From NCBI GenBank assembly GCA_047974765.1, contig JBKECP010000031.1:1-64000 (forward strand): a stretch of DNA of 64,000 bases, read 5' to 3'. The DNA is from JBKECP01 sp047974765. GTDB lineage: Bacteria > Pseudomonadota > Gammaproteobacteria > Pseudomonadales > Halieaceae. Each line of letters begins with the position of its first letter. Within the stretch, counting starts at the first letter, position 1. The notes beneath the pieces are model-generated. The model saw only the letters and a list, made by a program, of their open reading frames with translations. It was not told the DNA's origin and ran no database searches. The position numbers and the translations under genes are program-made. This document shows, piece by piece, positions 1-8,034 of this stretch.

Positions 1-151
1 CGCCGTCTTCCTCGACGGCGCCTTTGTAGCGGTAGAAGGTGTCGCGAGACACGCCCATGAGCTGGCAGGCCTTGGCGACATTGCCCAGTTCCTCTGCCAG
101 ATTGAGCAGTCCGACTTTGTGTTTAATGATGCGTTCGTTAGTATGGAGCAT
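1..151 (-). CDS. IS481-family transposase, N-terminal fragment
   Basis: About 50 codons are visible, beginning MLHTNERIIKHKVG and containing a helix-turn-helix (NVAKACQLMGVSRDTFYRYK) typical of the N-terminal DNA-binding region of IS481-type DDE transposases. The catalytic domain lies beyond the left edge. The start ATG is the first in frame after the terminal repeat. Family recognition is by memory of this very conserved N-terminus. Confidence 0.75.
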   Translation of the reverse strand, partial: MLHTNERIIKHKVGLLNLAEELGNVAKACQLMGVSRDTFYRYKGAVEEDG

Positions 152-251
152 GAGGGTTACCTTTTTGGTTTCGATGGTTGGATTGCACCTCCATCAAAAC
201 CGGTAACCCTCGCTTTTTCAAGCAGTGTCAGATTTGGTCTGAACTAATACA
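1..251 (-). mobile_element. Partial IS481-family insertion sequence (upstream end)
   Basis: The transposase start and the upstream end of an IS lie at the window edge; the rest is outside. The outer end is taken as the TGTATTAGTTCAGACC motif read on the minus strand, finishing at the point where the hsdR reading frame loses similarity to its family. The element therefore appears inserted into the hsdR fragment to its right. The boundary is inferred from loss of coding similarity, because the other end and any target duplication cannot be seen. Confidence 0.7.
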
Positions 252-707
252 ATTGATGCGATCACGCTCCGCCAATATCCCTTCACGGTTGTTCGGTTTT
301 TTTACTTCAATGAAGACCAGCGGCATACCGTTAATCAGCAGGGTGATATCTGGCCGAAACTCCTCATCACCATTCTGACAAGTCAGTTCGGTAACAACAT
401 AGAAGCTGTTGTTGTTGAAGTTCTCGAAATCAATCAACCGGGTATTGGAGCGCTCGGTCAGCCTGTCAAAAAAGGCCCGCCCCAAATCTTCGTTGTCGAG
501 CAGCAATTTGACATCTTCCAGTAGCCGGGAAACATCGCCTGCCTCTATGCCGGGGTTGATTCGGGTGATCGCTGATAAGAACAGCTCGGGGAAGATATTG
601 GTGCCCTGGTCCCAGCTCTGACTCTTGAGCGAGAGATACTGATAGCCCAGCTTCATCAGGTGAAGGATGGTCGGGATTTTTACTCGGGTGTCTTCGTTAA
701 ACTTCAT
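252..707 (-). pseudogene. hsdR: Type I restriction enzyme R subunit (HsdR), N-terminal fragment cut by the IS
   Basis: About 150 residues match the start of type I restriction endonuclease HsdR, including the nuclease-like N-terminal domain with FRPDITLLINGMPLVFIEVK, where D and E-x-K are the PD-(D/E)xK-type residues. The open frame runs a few codons past DRIN into the insertion sequence and stops, so the helicase/translocase part is missing here. Its ATG overlaps the stop of the preceding hsdR-like fragment (ATGA). No functional restriction subunit can be made from this piece; the remainder may lie beyond the IS outside the window. Confidence 0.8.
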
Positions 708-1423
708 TGCATTCCCTGATTATTGGGGGTCCGTTCACAAACGGATCGACAACCAGATTCAAAGTTGGGGTATTTCTGGTCATTGATGGTCTTGTGACTG
801 TCTTCCGCAGCCAGCTGGTAGATGGGCAAAAAGCGCTCATCGGCATTGAAGGCGAAGTGCTGGCTGTGATTGTTGGCGAAGTACCAGGTGTTGTCGCGGT
901 TGCTGACGATGAACAACTGCATGAAGCACAGCAGGGTGTTGCCGTAGCCGTTGCCGGGGTCGTTCTTGTACTGGATGATCTGCTCCATGGCCCGGCGCGG
1001 GTTAAGCCCCAGGGTTTTCAACTCGATCTGCACCAGCGGCAGGCCGTTGAGCAGCAGAATCACGTCATAGCGGTGGTGACTGTTGTCGGTGTTGATGCGC
1101 AGTTGATTGATGACTTCAAACTCGTTTTTGCACCAGTCCCTGATGTTGACCAGCATGTAGTGCAGCGGGGTACCGTCTTCACGCTGGAAATGGCCGTACT
1201 CGCGCAGGGTGCGGGCGGCGGCAAAGACATCGGCGCAGACAATCTCATCGCGCAGGCGGGCGAACTCGGCATCGCTCAGGCGGACGCGGTTCAAGGCCTC
1301 GAACTTGTCGCGGAAGTTCTGCTCCAGGGTGGCCTTGTCGCGGATGTCGGGGCGGTAGGTGTATTTGAGGTCTTCGAGCCTGCTGATCAGGGCTTGTTCG
1401 ATCTGGCTTTCTTTCAGGGACAT
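704..1423 (-). pseudogene. Second HsdR-like N-terminal fragment, truncated
   Basis: This 239-residue frame starts MSLKESQIEQALISRLEDLK and carries a full HSDR_N nuclease domain (YDVILLLNGLPLVQIELKT is the PD-(D/E)xK core), followed by FLPIYQLAAEDSHK. Intact HsdR proteins of this subfamily continue for several hundred residues of helicase. Here similarity ends around residue 212 and about 25 unrelated residues lead to a stop that overlaps the next hsdR start. The two fragments belong to different HsdR subfamilies, so this looks like a deletion junction between two restriction loci. The start at MSLKES is preferred over the upstream in-frame codon because a purine-rich stretch precedes it. Confidence 0.7.
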
Positions 1424-1591
1424 TCCGCTCTCGTCTCTCAATTTCCTGTGGCGGAGTATAAGGCATATTAATGGCCTGTTGAGCGCAGGTTCCCTCTCCT
1501 TTCATTTATTCTGGGACAGGATGCCGGGTTTTGCAGAATTTGGGGTATGGCCTGGATTTCACAAACCATCGATAAGCCGACTTCCCCAAAG

Positions 1592-1688
1592 TATGCATTC
1601 CCACACGGAGCCTGGGAACGAGGGATAGCCGGTTCAATGCCGAGTCTGTAGCCGGTATGCGTTCCCACGCGGAGCGTGGGAACGAGGG
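1592..1688. repeat. Pair of REP-like palindromes
   Basis: Two 33-bp units of the form TATGCRTTCCCAC...GTGGGAACGAGGG lie in direct orientation with 31 bp between them. The second contains a perfect 10-bp arm pair (GTTCCCACGC / GCGTGGGAAC) around GGA; the first has two mismatches. Such GTTCCCACGC palindromes are dispersed repetitive elements in many proteobacteria. The pair sits downstream of the DUF3604 gene and upstream of the restriction remnants. Confidence 0.75.
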
Positions 1689-1717
1689 GGTGTGGCTGTC
1701 CGGCACAGCTGCTCGCG

Positions 1718-3631
1718 TTATTGATAGCCAGCGCGTGCCAGCACTTCGCCTGCTGATGGCGAGTACCAGATTGGTGAGGTATAGGCTCTGTCCTGGGTGA
1801 CGTAATTCAGGTCATCCGGCATGTCTTTGATGTCGTAGAAGGCGCGGTCTTTGGCCAGCCAGGTGGGGGTGGGGATTTCAATTACGCGGATGTAGTAAAA
1901 GGCCCGCAGGGCCGGGTCGAAATCCGGGTCGCGCCAGAAACTCTGTAATACCGGTGCGCCGATGGAGTTGTCATAGCTGGCCTGTTGCACATCCACGGTG
2001 CTGCCAACCGCTTCACGGGCCCGACCGTCGCGGTCAATTTTACGCTTACCTGACACCGCCAGATCGTAGATGCGCTCATGAGTCTGACCCTTGTCATCCA
2101 GCCAGCCCTTGATGAGTTGCAGGCGGTCGAGGTTGGCACCGTCGGGGTCGCGCTGAGCATAGACGAGAAAGGTCGGCACCTGGCCGCTGGCAGCGGCGCT
2201 AAGTTTACCCCCCATGGGCACGCCCGTCGCGTAGCCGTGCTCGACGTAGTCACTGCGGTGCAGGTCGCGCTCGTCAAAGCCAAAACCGCCAAATACACGC
2301 ACACGGATGCGTGAACCGGAAGTGGCATAGACTTCGCGCCGCTTGAAGGCATCCCAGATACTTTCGCGGCTGTTGTCGCGGGCCCAGACGGCGGCTACCC
2401 CGGAGGCGTTCAGATCTTTGGCATACATCGACAGATCCGGATCCACCATTGATTTGATCAGCGTGTATTGCCAACGGTCCGCCGACGGCTCAACCACGCT
2501 GGCTTTACCGAACCAGCTGCCTTCCTCTGCCGTTGCCAGGCTGCCATGCGCATCAGAACTGCCAATCATGCCAAACTGAAAAGGATTCACACCGAGTCGC
2601 TGCTGCCACACCAGACCATTTTTAAGCGCAGAGCGGGCATATTCATAAGCCAGCATATCCGGCGTTTTGGCTTTGGTTCTGATCAGATTACTGTTGTCAA
2701 TCAGTGAAAAATCAGCGAATTCATCATCGGGCGACAAGTAGGGGTGCGCCTCTCCCGTGCCCTTGCCCTGCACCACTTCAACCACCGGCTCCCACCGCTG
2801 TCGACGGCGGGCATAATCTTCATCAAGAGGGACATCACTACCCAGTTTAACGGGCGCAAACATCAAGCCATTGGACAAATTACCGTTGTGCGGAATGGCC
2901 AGCACCTGGTCACCACTTTGTTGCTCATAGGCCGCCATCCAGTCCCATAAGTCCTCGGGATTGCTGCTGTCGTAGGCACTAAACGGGACGGCCTGCTGGG
3001 CACGGGCTGCATCACCCCGAAACAGCACATTGCGATGAAGGTTATTGCCATCTGCATTACTGGTCCATTCAAAACCGATGATGGCGCTGAAATAACCCGG
3101 CTTATTATAAGCGTCCGCAATATCGGTAATGTCTTTCCAGGCGCTGGCAATCATCGCCGGATCATCTATCGGGTCTTTGGCAATGCCCTGATGTTGCAGC
3201 CAATCCAAAAAGGCTTCAATACGCTTGCCGCTCTGTATCAGGTCATAGTATTTGCGGCCACCCGGGTTGGCTATCAGTATTGGATCAGCGCGATTGATAA
3301 GCGGTGCCAGGCCCAAATTTTCGGCATGGTCAGCCACGACCAGAAAATCCAGGGGACGCTTCAGTTTTGCTTTCAGACCGGTGGTACTGACAACCTCCTG
3401 TCCCATGGCAAAGCGATAGGCATCTTCGGGGCCGAGCGTATTGCCCCCCATACCGGCATCAACAGAATATGAGGTGTGCAAGTGCGTATCACCAAACAGC
3501 AATTGATCAGGAAACTCCTGTCCTACTGAAGAGGAGTAATGGGACGACTGCCCCTTCACCGAAGAAGAAAAAGCTGTACAAAAAACCATTAAAAAAATAG
3601 CGCTTACTGCAATAATTTTATAAGCCATCAT
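1718..3631 (-). CDS. Secreted DUF3604 protein (PHP-like metal-dependent hydrolase fold)
   Basis: The product is about 637 residues with an N-terminal signal peptide (MMAYKIIAVSAIFLMVFCTA). Residues 45 onward carry GDTHLHTSYSVDAG and then DHAENLG, a DHAE-type metal motif. Further on are PHNGNLSNG and GSSDAHG, together resembling the metal ligands of PHP-type phosphoesterases. This is the layout of the DUF3604 family, which is usually periplasmic or lipoprotein and lacks an assigned substrate. A start upstream at 3691 is open, but the MMAYK start is preceded by GGAAAT and begins the signal peptide directly. It is transcribed alone; the next gene is divergent. Confidence 0.8.
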   Translation of the reverse strand: MMAYKIIAVSAIFLMVFCTAFSSSVKGQSSHYSSSVGQEFPDQLLFGDTHLHTSYSVDAGMGGNTLGPEDAYRFAMGQEVVSTTGLKAKLKRPLDFLVVADHAENLGLAPLINRADPILIANPGGRKYYDLIQSGKRIEAFLDWLQHQGIAKDPIDDPAMIASAWKDITDIADAYNKPGYFSAIIGFEWTSNADGNNLHRNVLFRGDAARAQQAVPFSAYDSSNPEDLWDWMAAYEQQSGDQVLAIPHNGNLSNGLMFAPVKLGSDVPLDEDYARRRQRWEPVVEVVQGKGTGEAHPYLSPDDEFADFSLIDNSNLIRTKAKTPDMLAYEYARSALKNGLVWQQRLGVNPFQFGMIGSSDAHGSLATAEEGSWFGKASVVEPSADRWQYTLIKSMVDPDLSMYAKDLNASGVAAVWARDNSRESIWDAFKRREVYATSGSRIRVRVFGGFGFDERDLHRSDYVEHGYATGVPMGGKLSAAASGQVPTFLVYAQRDPDGANLDRLQLIKGWLDDKGQTHERIYDLAVSGKRKIDRDGRAREAVGSTVDVQQASYDNSIGAPVLQSFWRDPDFDPALRAFYYIRVIEIPTPTWLAKDRAFYDIKDMPDDLNYVTQDRAYTSPIWYSPSAGEVLARAGYQ

Positions 3632-3839
3632 TATTTCCAGTGAAATTATGCAGGTTTGATTGATGGTAGGCAGCAGCTTTTTGGCTGTCAAACAATCGCT
3701 GATAAAATCCGGCCCAAAGTGCTGATAAAAATGCCAATAAAAATATAGTGGTAACCGTCATTTTTTAATGTCAAAGCCCTATAGAACTAAGCTATTATCG
3801 ACCGATAAATTATACCAAAACACACTGAGGGACTCATTC

Positions 3840-4448
3840 ATGATCAAGTTATATTACGCTCCAGGAACCTGTGCACTGGCCTGCTGGATTGCCCTGGAGT
3901 GGGCCTGGGCCGACTATGCCGTGGAAAAGGTCGATGCACACTCTGAAGCCTATCGGAAGATCAATCCGCTGGGGGCTGTACCGGCTATCGACATTGGCGG
4001 CAATCGGCCTGTCGCTCAGGGCAATGCCATTTTGCAGTACATTGCCGAGCGCTTCGGCAATGCCAACCTGGGCGCTGATGAAGGCCTGGAAGCGCGCCTT
4101 GAATTTAACGAGGCAATGGCTTTTTTAACCGGTGATCTACACCCGGCTTTCTGGCCCTATTTTATGCCACAGCGCTACACCACAGCCTCTGATGAAAACA
4201 GCCTGAACAATGCCAGAGAAGCTGCCTATGCCCGTATTGATCTGGCACTAATGCACCTCGACCACATCATTGGTGATAGCGGCCATGTTTATCGAAGCAA
4301 GCGTACCGTAGCAGACGCCTACGCTTATGTGATGGTGAACTGGGCATCAAAAATACCTAAAAGCTGGCGTGACTATTCCCATCTGGCTCATTTTATGACG
4401 ACCATGGCTGAAGACAAAGCCGTTATTAACGTCTACACAAAAGCCTGA
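3840..4448 (+). CDS. Glutathione S-transferase, beta-class-like
   Basis: The 202-residue protein has a thioredoxin-like N-terminal domain (MIKLYYAPGTCALACWIAL), with Cys11 in the place of the catalytic cysteine of bacterial beta-class GST. It keeps the cis-proline region GAVPAI, the QGNAILQYIAERF glutathione-binding segment and an all-alpha C-terminal domain. It would conjugate or reduce electrophilic compounds in the cytoplasm. The start is fixed by GAGGGA seven bases upstream of the ATG; a longer frame from 3768 lacks a ribosome site and family support. It is a single gene, divergent from the DUF3604 gene. Confidence 0.85.
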   Translation: MIKLYYAPGTCALACWIALEWAWADYAVEKVDAHSEAYRKINPLGAVPAIDIGGNRPVAQGNAILQYIAERFGNANLGADEGLEARLEFNEAMAFLTGDLHPAFWPYFMPQRYTTASDENSLNNAREAAYARIDLALMHLDHIIGDSGHVYRSKRTVADAYAYVMVNWASKIPKSWRDYSHLAHFMTTMAEDKAVINVYTKA

Positions 4449-4529
4449 ATTTTGAACAAAACAGCCTGAACAAAAAGCTGGTGAGTCACATTAATTGTCT
4501 GATGAACCGCCAGCTGCTCACTGGATTAT

Positions 4530-4731
4530 CCTAGACTCCGCAGTCGAGCGCTTGTTTTCTTCTTGAAAGCCGTATGGATACCGAGCTTCTGGTCTTTGAT
4601 CGCACTCACCTTCCGGATGAAAACGCTACACACCCGCTGGTACTGCACTCGGCGCGTCAGGCAGCGTTGCTCCACTTTGCCTGACACACCGATTACAGTA
4701 CCAGTGGACACGTCCAACTGCGGATTCCAGG
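4530..4731. repeat. 202-bp MITE-like dispersed repeat, copy A
   Basis: The segment is bounded by imperfect inverted ends: CCTAGACTCCGCAGTCG at one side and CCTGGAATCCGCAGTTG (read on the minus strand) at the other, 14 of 17 positions alike. A second copy of nearly the same length and clearly similar sequence lies about 49 kb away in the opposite orientation. The element ends two bases from the stop codon of the adjacent pirin gene. A 63-codon open frame inside is not preserved in the other copy, so it is probably non-coding. Confidence 0.75.
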
Positions 4732-4732
4732 A

Positions 4733-5650
4733 TTATTCACCCGGCAAGGGGATAAACTCTTGATCGTCGCCCGACACTTTAGCAAAACGCTGATTGCGCC
4801 AGTCCTGTTTGGCCTGCTCAATTCTTTCTTTGCGGCTGGACACAAAATTCCACTCCATATAGCGCTGACTCATCACTTCGCCACCCACCAGGACAATAAT
4901 GGAAGCCTTGTTGGCATGTAACTCCAAAGAAGCCGGTGATGACAAGACGGCCATCGTGTGCTCTGTAATCAGCGTATTACCCACTTTCACCTCGCCGCCA
5001 AGTACATACACCGCCCTTTCAGGTGCATCGGGCAACACCAGGCTTTGTCCTTCTGCCAGGCGGGCTTCGATATACAGTGTTTCAGCAAAGGTTTTAACGG
5101 GAGAGGTCACACCATAGGCTGTTCCCATCATTATCCGCACAGGCACATCGTCCACATTTAACGCGGGAATATCACCGCTCGGATAATGGTAAAAAGCAGG
5201 GTCAATTTCTTCATCAACTGCCGGTAGCGCCAACCAGAGCTGGAGACCATGCAAAGGATGATCTGTCGCTTTGTATTCAGGACGCTCCCGCTCCGAATGG
5301 ACGACACCACGGCCGGACACCATCAAATTTACATCACCCGGCTTGATCGGCAGCCCATTACCCAGGGAATCACGGTGAAAGATTTCACCTTCAAACAGAT
5401 AGCTCACCGTCGCCAGATTAATATGTGGATGAGGGCGCACATTGACCCCTTCACCTGCGGGAAAGACGACCGGCCCAAGGTGATCAAAAAATACCCAAGG
5501 GCCCACTTTTTTATAACGCAGGGATGGCAGTACCCGACGCACAGAAAAACCACCGAGATCTTTGTCTTTCGGGTGAATCAACAATTCAACAGCGTGGCAG
5601 CCCTCAGAATAATCACAGTCCTGATCTGGAGTTTTTTGTTCATTGCTCAT
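4733..5650 (-). CDS. Pirin-family bicupin protein
   Basis: The 305-residue protein has a pirin N-terminal cupin with the metal-binding pattern RPHPHINLATVSYLFEGEI (H, H, then E), followed by VNLMVSGRGVVHSER and the pirin C-terminal cupin ending with YMEWNFVSS. Pirins bind Fe(II); some act as quercetinases or redox regulators, and the substrate here is unknown. The start ATG lies six bases after GAGGTG; an in-frame GTG three codons earlier overlaps that ribosome site. It is the last gene of a four-gene leftward cluster, 10 bp after the FMN reductase, suggesting co-translation. Confidence 0.88.
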   Translation of the reverse strand: MSNEQKTPDQDCDYSEGCHAVELLIHPKDKDLGGFSVRRVLPSLRYKKVGPWVFFDHLGPVVFPAGEGVNVRPHPHINLATVSYLFEGEIFHRDSLGNGLPIKPGDVNLMVSGRGVVHSERERPEYKATDHPLHGLQLWLALPAVDEEIDPAFYHYPSGDIPALNVDDVPVRIMMGTAYGVTSPVKTFAETLYIEARLAEGQSLVLPDAPERAVYVLGGEVKVGNTLITEHTMAVLSSPASLELHANKASIIVLVGGEVMSQRYMEWNFVSSRKERIEQAKQDWRNQRFAKVSGDDQEFIPLPGE

Positions 5651-5660
5651 GGGGCACACC

Positions 5661-6215
5661 TCATTGATGCTGCTGTTCTATAAATTTTGCAAAACCTGCC
5701 AGTAACTCAATCAACATTTTCTCCACTGTGGCATCAGCAATCGTATTATCACCAGGCAACAGGGTGTGGGCATGGGAAACCAGCAGGCGGTGACTGCTGT
5801 ACTCGCGGGCGCCGAGCATGTGCAATGTGGGCAGCCAGGCATTTTGTGCCGACAAGGTACCCCAACCGCCAGGTGTGGCCCCGATGACAGCCACCGGCCG
5901 ACGGGAAAATACGGCTTTGAGGTCTGCCCGTGACAACCAGTCGATACCATTTTTCATAACACCGGGAATGCCGCTGTTATATTCAGGTGTAAGCAGCAAT
6001 AAACCATCACTGGCAACTATGCGCTCCTTCAGGGCAAGTACGCTGTCAGGTATGCCCTGCTCTACTTCCAGGTCGCCGTCGTAAAGTGGAATACCGTGCA
6101 AGGTGGCAACATCAACAACAACACCCGCTGGCGCCACCCGGCTGGCGATTCGGGCCAGCTCCGTATTAAAAGAGTCTTTTCTCAAACTGCCGGATAGTGC
6201 AAGTAATCGGGTCAT
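5661..6215 (-). CDS. NAD(P)H-dependent FMN reductase
   Basis: The 184-residue flavodoxin-like protein begins with the FMN phosphate loop LSGSLRKDSFN and contains LLLLTPEYNSGIPGVMKNGIDWLSR, the signature of the NADPH-dependent FMN reductase family (ChrR/ArsH/SsuE relatives). It would reduce flavin or quinones in the cytoplasm. AGGAGA eight bases upstream sets the start. Lying between YceI and a pirin, it fits a small oxidative-stress or quinone-detoxification operon (inference). Confidence 0.9.
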   Translation of the reverse strand: MTRLLALSGSLRKDSFNTELARIASRVAPAGVVVDVATLHGIPLYDGDLEVEQGIPDSVLALKERIVASDGLLLLTPEYNSGIPGVMKNGIDWLSRADLKAVFSRRPVAVIGATPGGWGTLSAQNAWLPTLHMLGAREYSSHRLLVSHAHTLLPGDNTIADATVEKMLIELLAGFAKFIEQQHQ

Positions 6216-6350
6216 GCGTTTCTCCTGATGATTGTTATCTATTGTTTGGCCTGCTCAGAGCTGATAACAGCGCCTGTTTGCAGCACTTTGGTTACCGGTA
6301 TTTTGACTGCAACGCCGGCAGATATCGTCTTTGCAGGTTTTAATGCGGAC

Positions 6351-6950
6351 TTATTCGCCAGTAGCAACGGCTTCCACTGTAATATCCACCTCCAGCAAAT
6401 CACTGACCAGGGGGATATAAGCATCTACACCAAACTCGGAGCGCAGCAAACGGGTACTGGCAGAGAAACCAATCGCCGGCTGCTTAAGCAGCGGATGCAC
6501 GCCCGAACCATTGAGGCGCCCCGTTAATACCACCGGCCGGGTCACACCATGGACGCTGAGATCGCCCTGTAAAGTAAAAGAATCACCAATACCGTCAAAT
6601 ACGATACCAGTGCTTTTGAAGGTAATCTCGGGATAACGGCTGGCATCAAAAAAATTTTCGCCCAGCAATTCCTTGTCGAGATCATCCACCCCCGAATCCA
6701 GGCTACTCAATGGAATAGTTACCGCAACGGAAGATTTGGCAGGCGCTTCCTGATCAAACAAAATCCGGCCCTGTACGCCTTCAAAAGTAGCGCCGGGATT
6801 GGACAACCCCATATGACTCCAGGTCATCCGCACCTGGGTATGTGTTGGGTCGATGGTATAGCTTTGACTCGCCGCTGACAGTGGTGATATCGGCAACATC
6901 AATGCCAATACCAGCATGGCAGCAGCCACGCTCTGCTTAAATAGTATCAT
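6351..6950 (-). CDS. YceI-family periplasmic isoprenoid-binding protein
   Basis: The 199-residue protein has a signal peptide (MILFKQSVAAAMLVLALMLP...LSAA), then the lipocalin-like YceI domain: YTIDPTHTQVRMTWSHMG, FDASRYPEITFKST and VHGVTRPVVL. YceI proteins bind long polyprenoid chains in the periplasm; some are induced by base or osmotic stress. The start used has GGAGAG seven bases upstream; the longer frame adds twelve residues that spoil the signal peptide. It is second in the leftward pirin cluster, separated from the upstream pirin gene by a hairpin. Confidence 0.9.
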   Translation of the reverse strand: MILFKQSVAAAMLVLALMLPISPLSAASQSYTIDPTHTQVRMTWSHMGLSNPGATFEGVQGRILFDQEAPAKSSVAVTIPLSSLDSGVDDLDKELLGENFFDASRYPEITFKSTGIVFDGIGDSFTLQGDLSVHGVTRPVVLTGRLNGSGVHPLLKQPAIGFSASTRLLRSEFGVDAYIPLVSDLLEVDITVEAVATGE

Positions 6951-6970
6951 TGTTACGCTCTCCTTGAATG

Positions 6971-6998
6971 AAGCTCCCGAAGGCAAGTTCGGGAGCTT
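6971..6998. terminator. Perfect 11-bp stem-loop between pirin and yceI
   Basis: Arms AAGCTCCCGAA and TTCGGGAGCTT enclose a six-base loop. It lies in the 76-bp gap between the upstream pirin stop and the YceI start. There is no long U tract on the gene strand, so it may be a weak or partial terminator, or an RNA-processing site, that tunes downstream expression. Confidence 0.6.
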
Positions 6999-7026
6999 TG
7001 ATTAGCGGTTTATCCTGCCCGGCATA

Positions 7027-7899
7027 TCAGGCGCTGTTTTGCATCTGACCGAAACGACCATTATTAAAGTCGTTTACAGCCTGTTGAATCTCCTGTTCGG
7101 AGTTCATCACAAAAGGTCCATAACCCACAACCGGCTCGTCAATGGGTTCTCCGCTCAGCAGCAAAACCACACTGTCGCTATTGGCAGTAATGTGCAGACC
7201 TTCATGTTCACGGTCGAGCACAACCAACCGGGTGGCATCAGCTGAGGTATTACCGTTGACAGTAATCGAGCCGTGCATAACCACCAGGGCAACACTCCAG
7301 CCCCCGGTCATGTTCAGCGACAACTCACTGTCCTGTTGCAAACGCAAATCCCAGACATTCATCGGGGTTTTGGTGTTGGCCGGGCCACGATGACCATCAA
7401 ATTCACCGGCAATAATTCTGGCCGTACCGGCATTGTCAGGCAGTGCGACCACCGGAATATCCGCGTTCACAATGACCTGATAACCCGGCGCCGAGCTTTT
7501 TGCCGAGGCTGGCAGGTTGACCCACAACTGCACCATCTCCAGCTTGCCGCCCTTTTCAGTAAATGCCGGAGAGTGAAACTCCTCATGCAAAATACCGGAG
7601 GCTGCCGTCATCCACTGCACATCACCGGGACCGATAACACCGCCATGACCTGTGGAGTCACGGTGAGCCACCTCACCGTCATAGACGATGGTGACAGTTT
7701 CAAAGCCACGGTGAGGGTGCTGACCCACGCCGCGTGGTTTGTTGGTCGGCGCAAATTCATGGGGGCCAGCATGATCCAACAACAAAAAGGGACTCAGAGC
7801 CTCACCCATGCCATTATAAGAAAACAGTGAACGAACCGGAAAACCATCGCCCACCCAATGACGGGGTGGAGGGCTGTAAACTCCAACGACTTTTTTCAT
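7027..7899 (-). CDS. Pirin-family bicupin protein (YhaK/quercetinase-like)
   Basis: The 290-residue protein shows the classical pirin cupin 1 (PHRGFETVTIVYDGEVAHRDS with H, H and E metal ligands after GVGQHP), VQWMTAASGILHEEFH, and a C-terminal cupin ending GPFVMNSEQEIQQA. Three consecutive ATGs follow AAGGAG; the third has the best spacing (six bases) and is used. This is the first gene of the leftward cluster and is divergent from a LysR-type regulator, the usual arrangement for a regulated target. The exact reaction is unknown; quercetin or other quinol dioxygenation is known for relatives. Confidence 0.9.
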   Translation of the reverse strand: MKKVVGVYSPPPRHWVGDGFPVRSLFSYNGMGEALSPFLLLDHAGPHEFAPTNKPRGVGQHPHRGFETVTIVYDGEVAHRDSTGHGGVIGPGDVQWMTAASGILHEEFHSPAFTEKGGKLEMVQLWVNLPASAKSSAPGYQVIVNADIPVVALPDNAGTARIIAGEFDGHRGPANTKTPMNVWDLRLQQDSELSLNMTGGWSVALVVMHGSITVNGNTSADATRLVVLDREHEGLHITANSDSVVLLLSGEPIDEPVVGYGPFVMNSEQEIQQAVNDFNNGRFGQMQNSA

Positions 7900-8011
7900 C
7901 ATCATCTCCTTGTTTTGTTTCAACCTGGTCAGACAGTGAGCAGGTGACATGGACACAGTATGGCTCTGACAGAGACTTTCCTGTAGGCTCACGAATACTT
8001 ATCTGTGTTTC

Positions 8012-8029
8012 ATTGATAGAACAATCAAT
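8012..8029. promoter_or_regulatory. LysR-type operator candidate (ATTGAT-N6-ATCAAT)
   Basis: A perfect 6+6 dyad with six-base spacing fits the T-N11-A interrupted palindrome bound by LysR-type regulators. It lies six bases before the LysR start codon and in the 135-bp region shared with the divergent pirin gene, so it could serve autoregulation and pirin control. Confidence 0.55.
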
Positions 8030-8034
8030 AAGCG

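Noticed and set aside
707..1471. Open frame of 254 codons on the plus strand
   Set aside because: Shadow of the HsdR fragment; the minus strand carries the recognisable nuclease domain.
1592..1688. The two similar palindromes considered as CRISPR repeats
   Set aside because: Only two units, imperfect, internally palindromic over most of their length and no cas genes; they match REP-like elements better.
4526..4717. 63-codon open frame inside the dispersed repeat
   Set aside because: The homologous repeat at 53.4 kb has stops in the corresponding frame, so coding is not conserved.
6239..6424. Small minus-strand open frame overlapping the end of yceI
   Set aside because: No ribosome site, starts inside yceI and matches nothing; treated as non-coding spacer.
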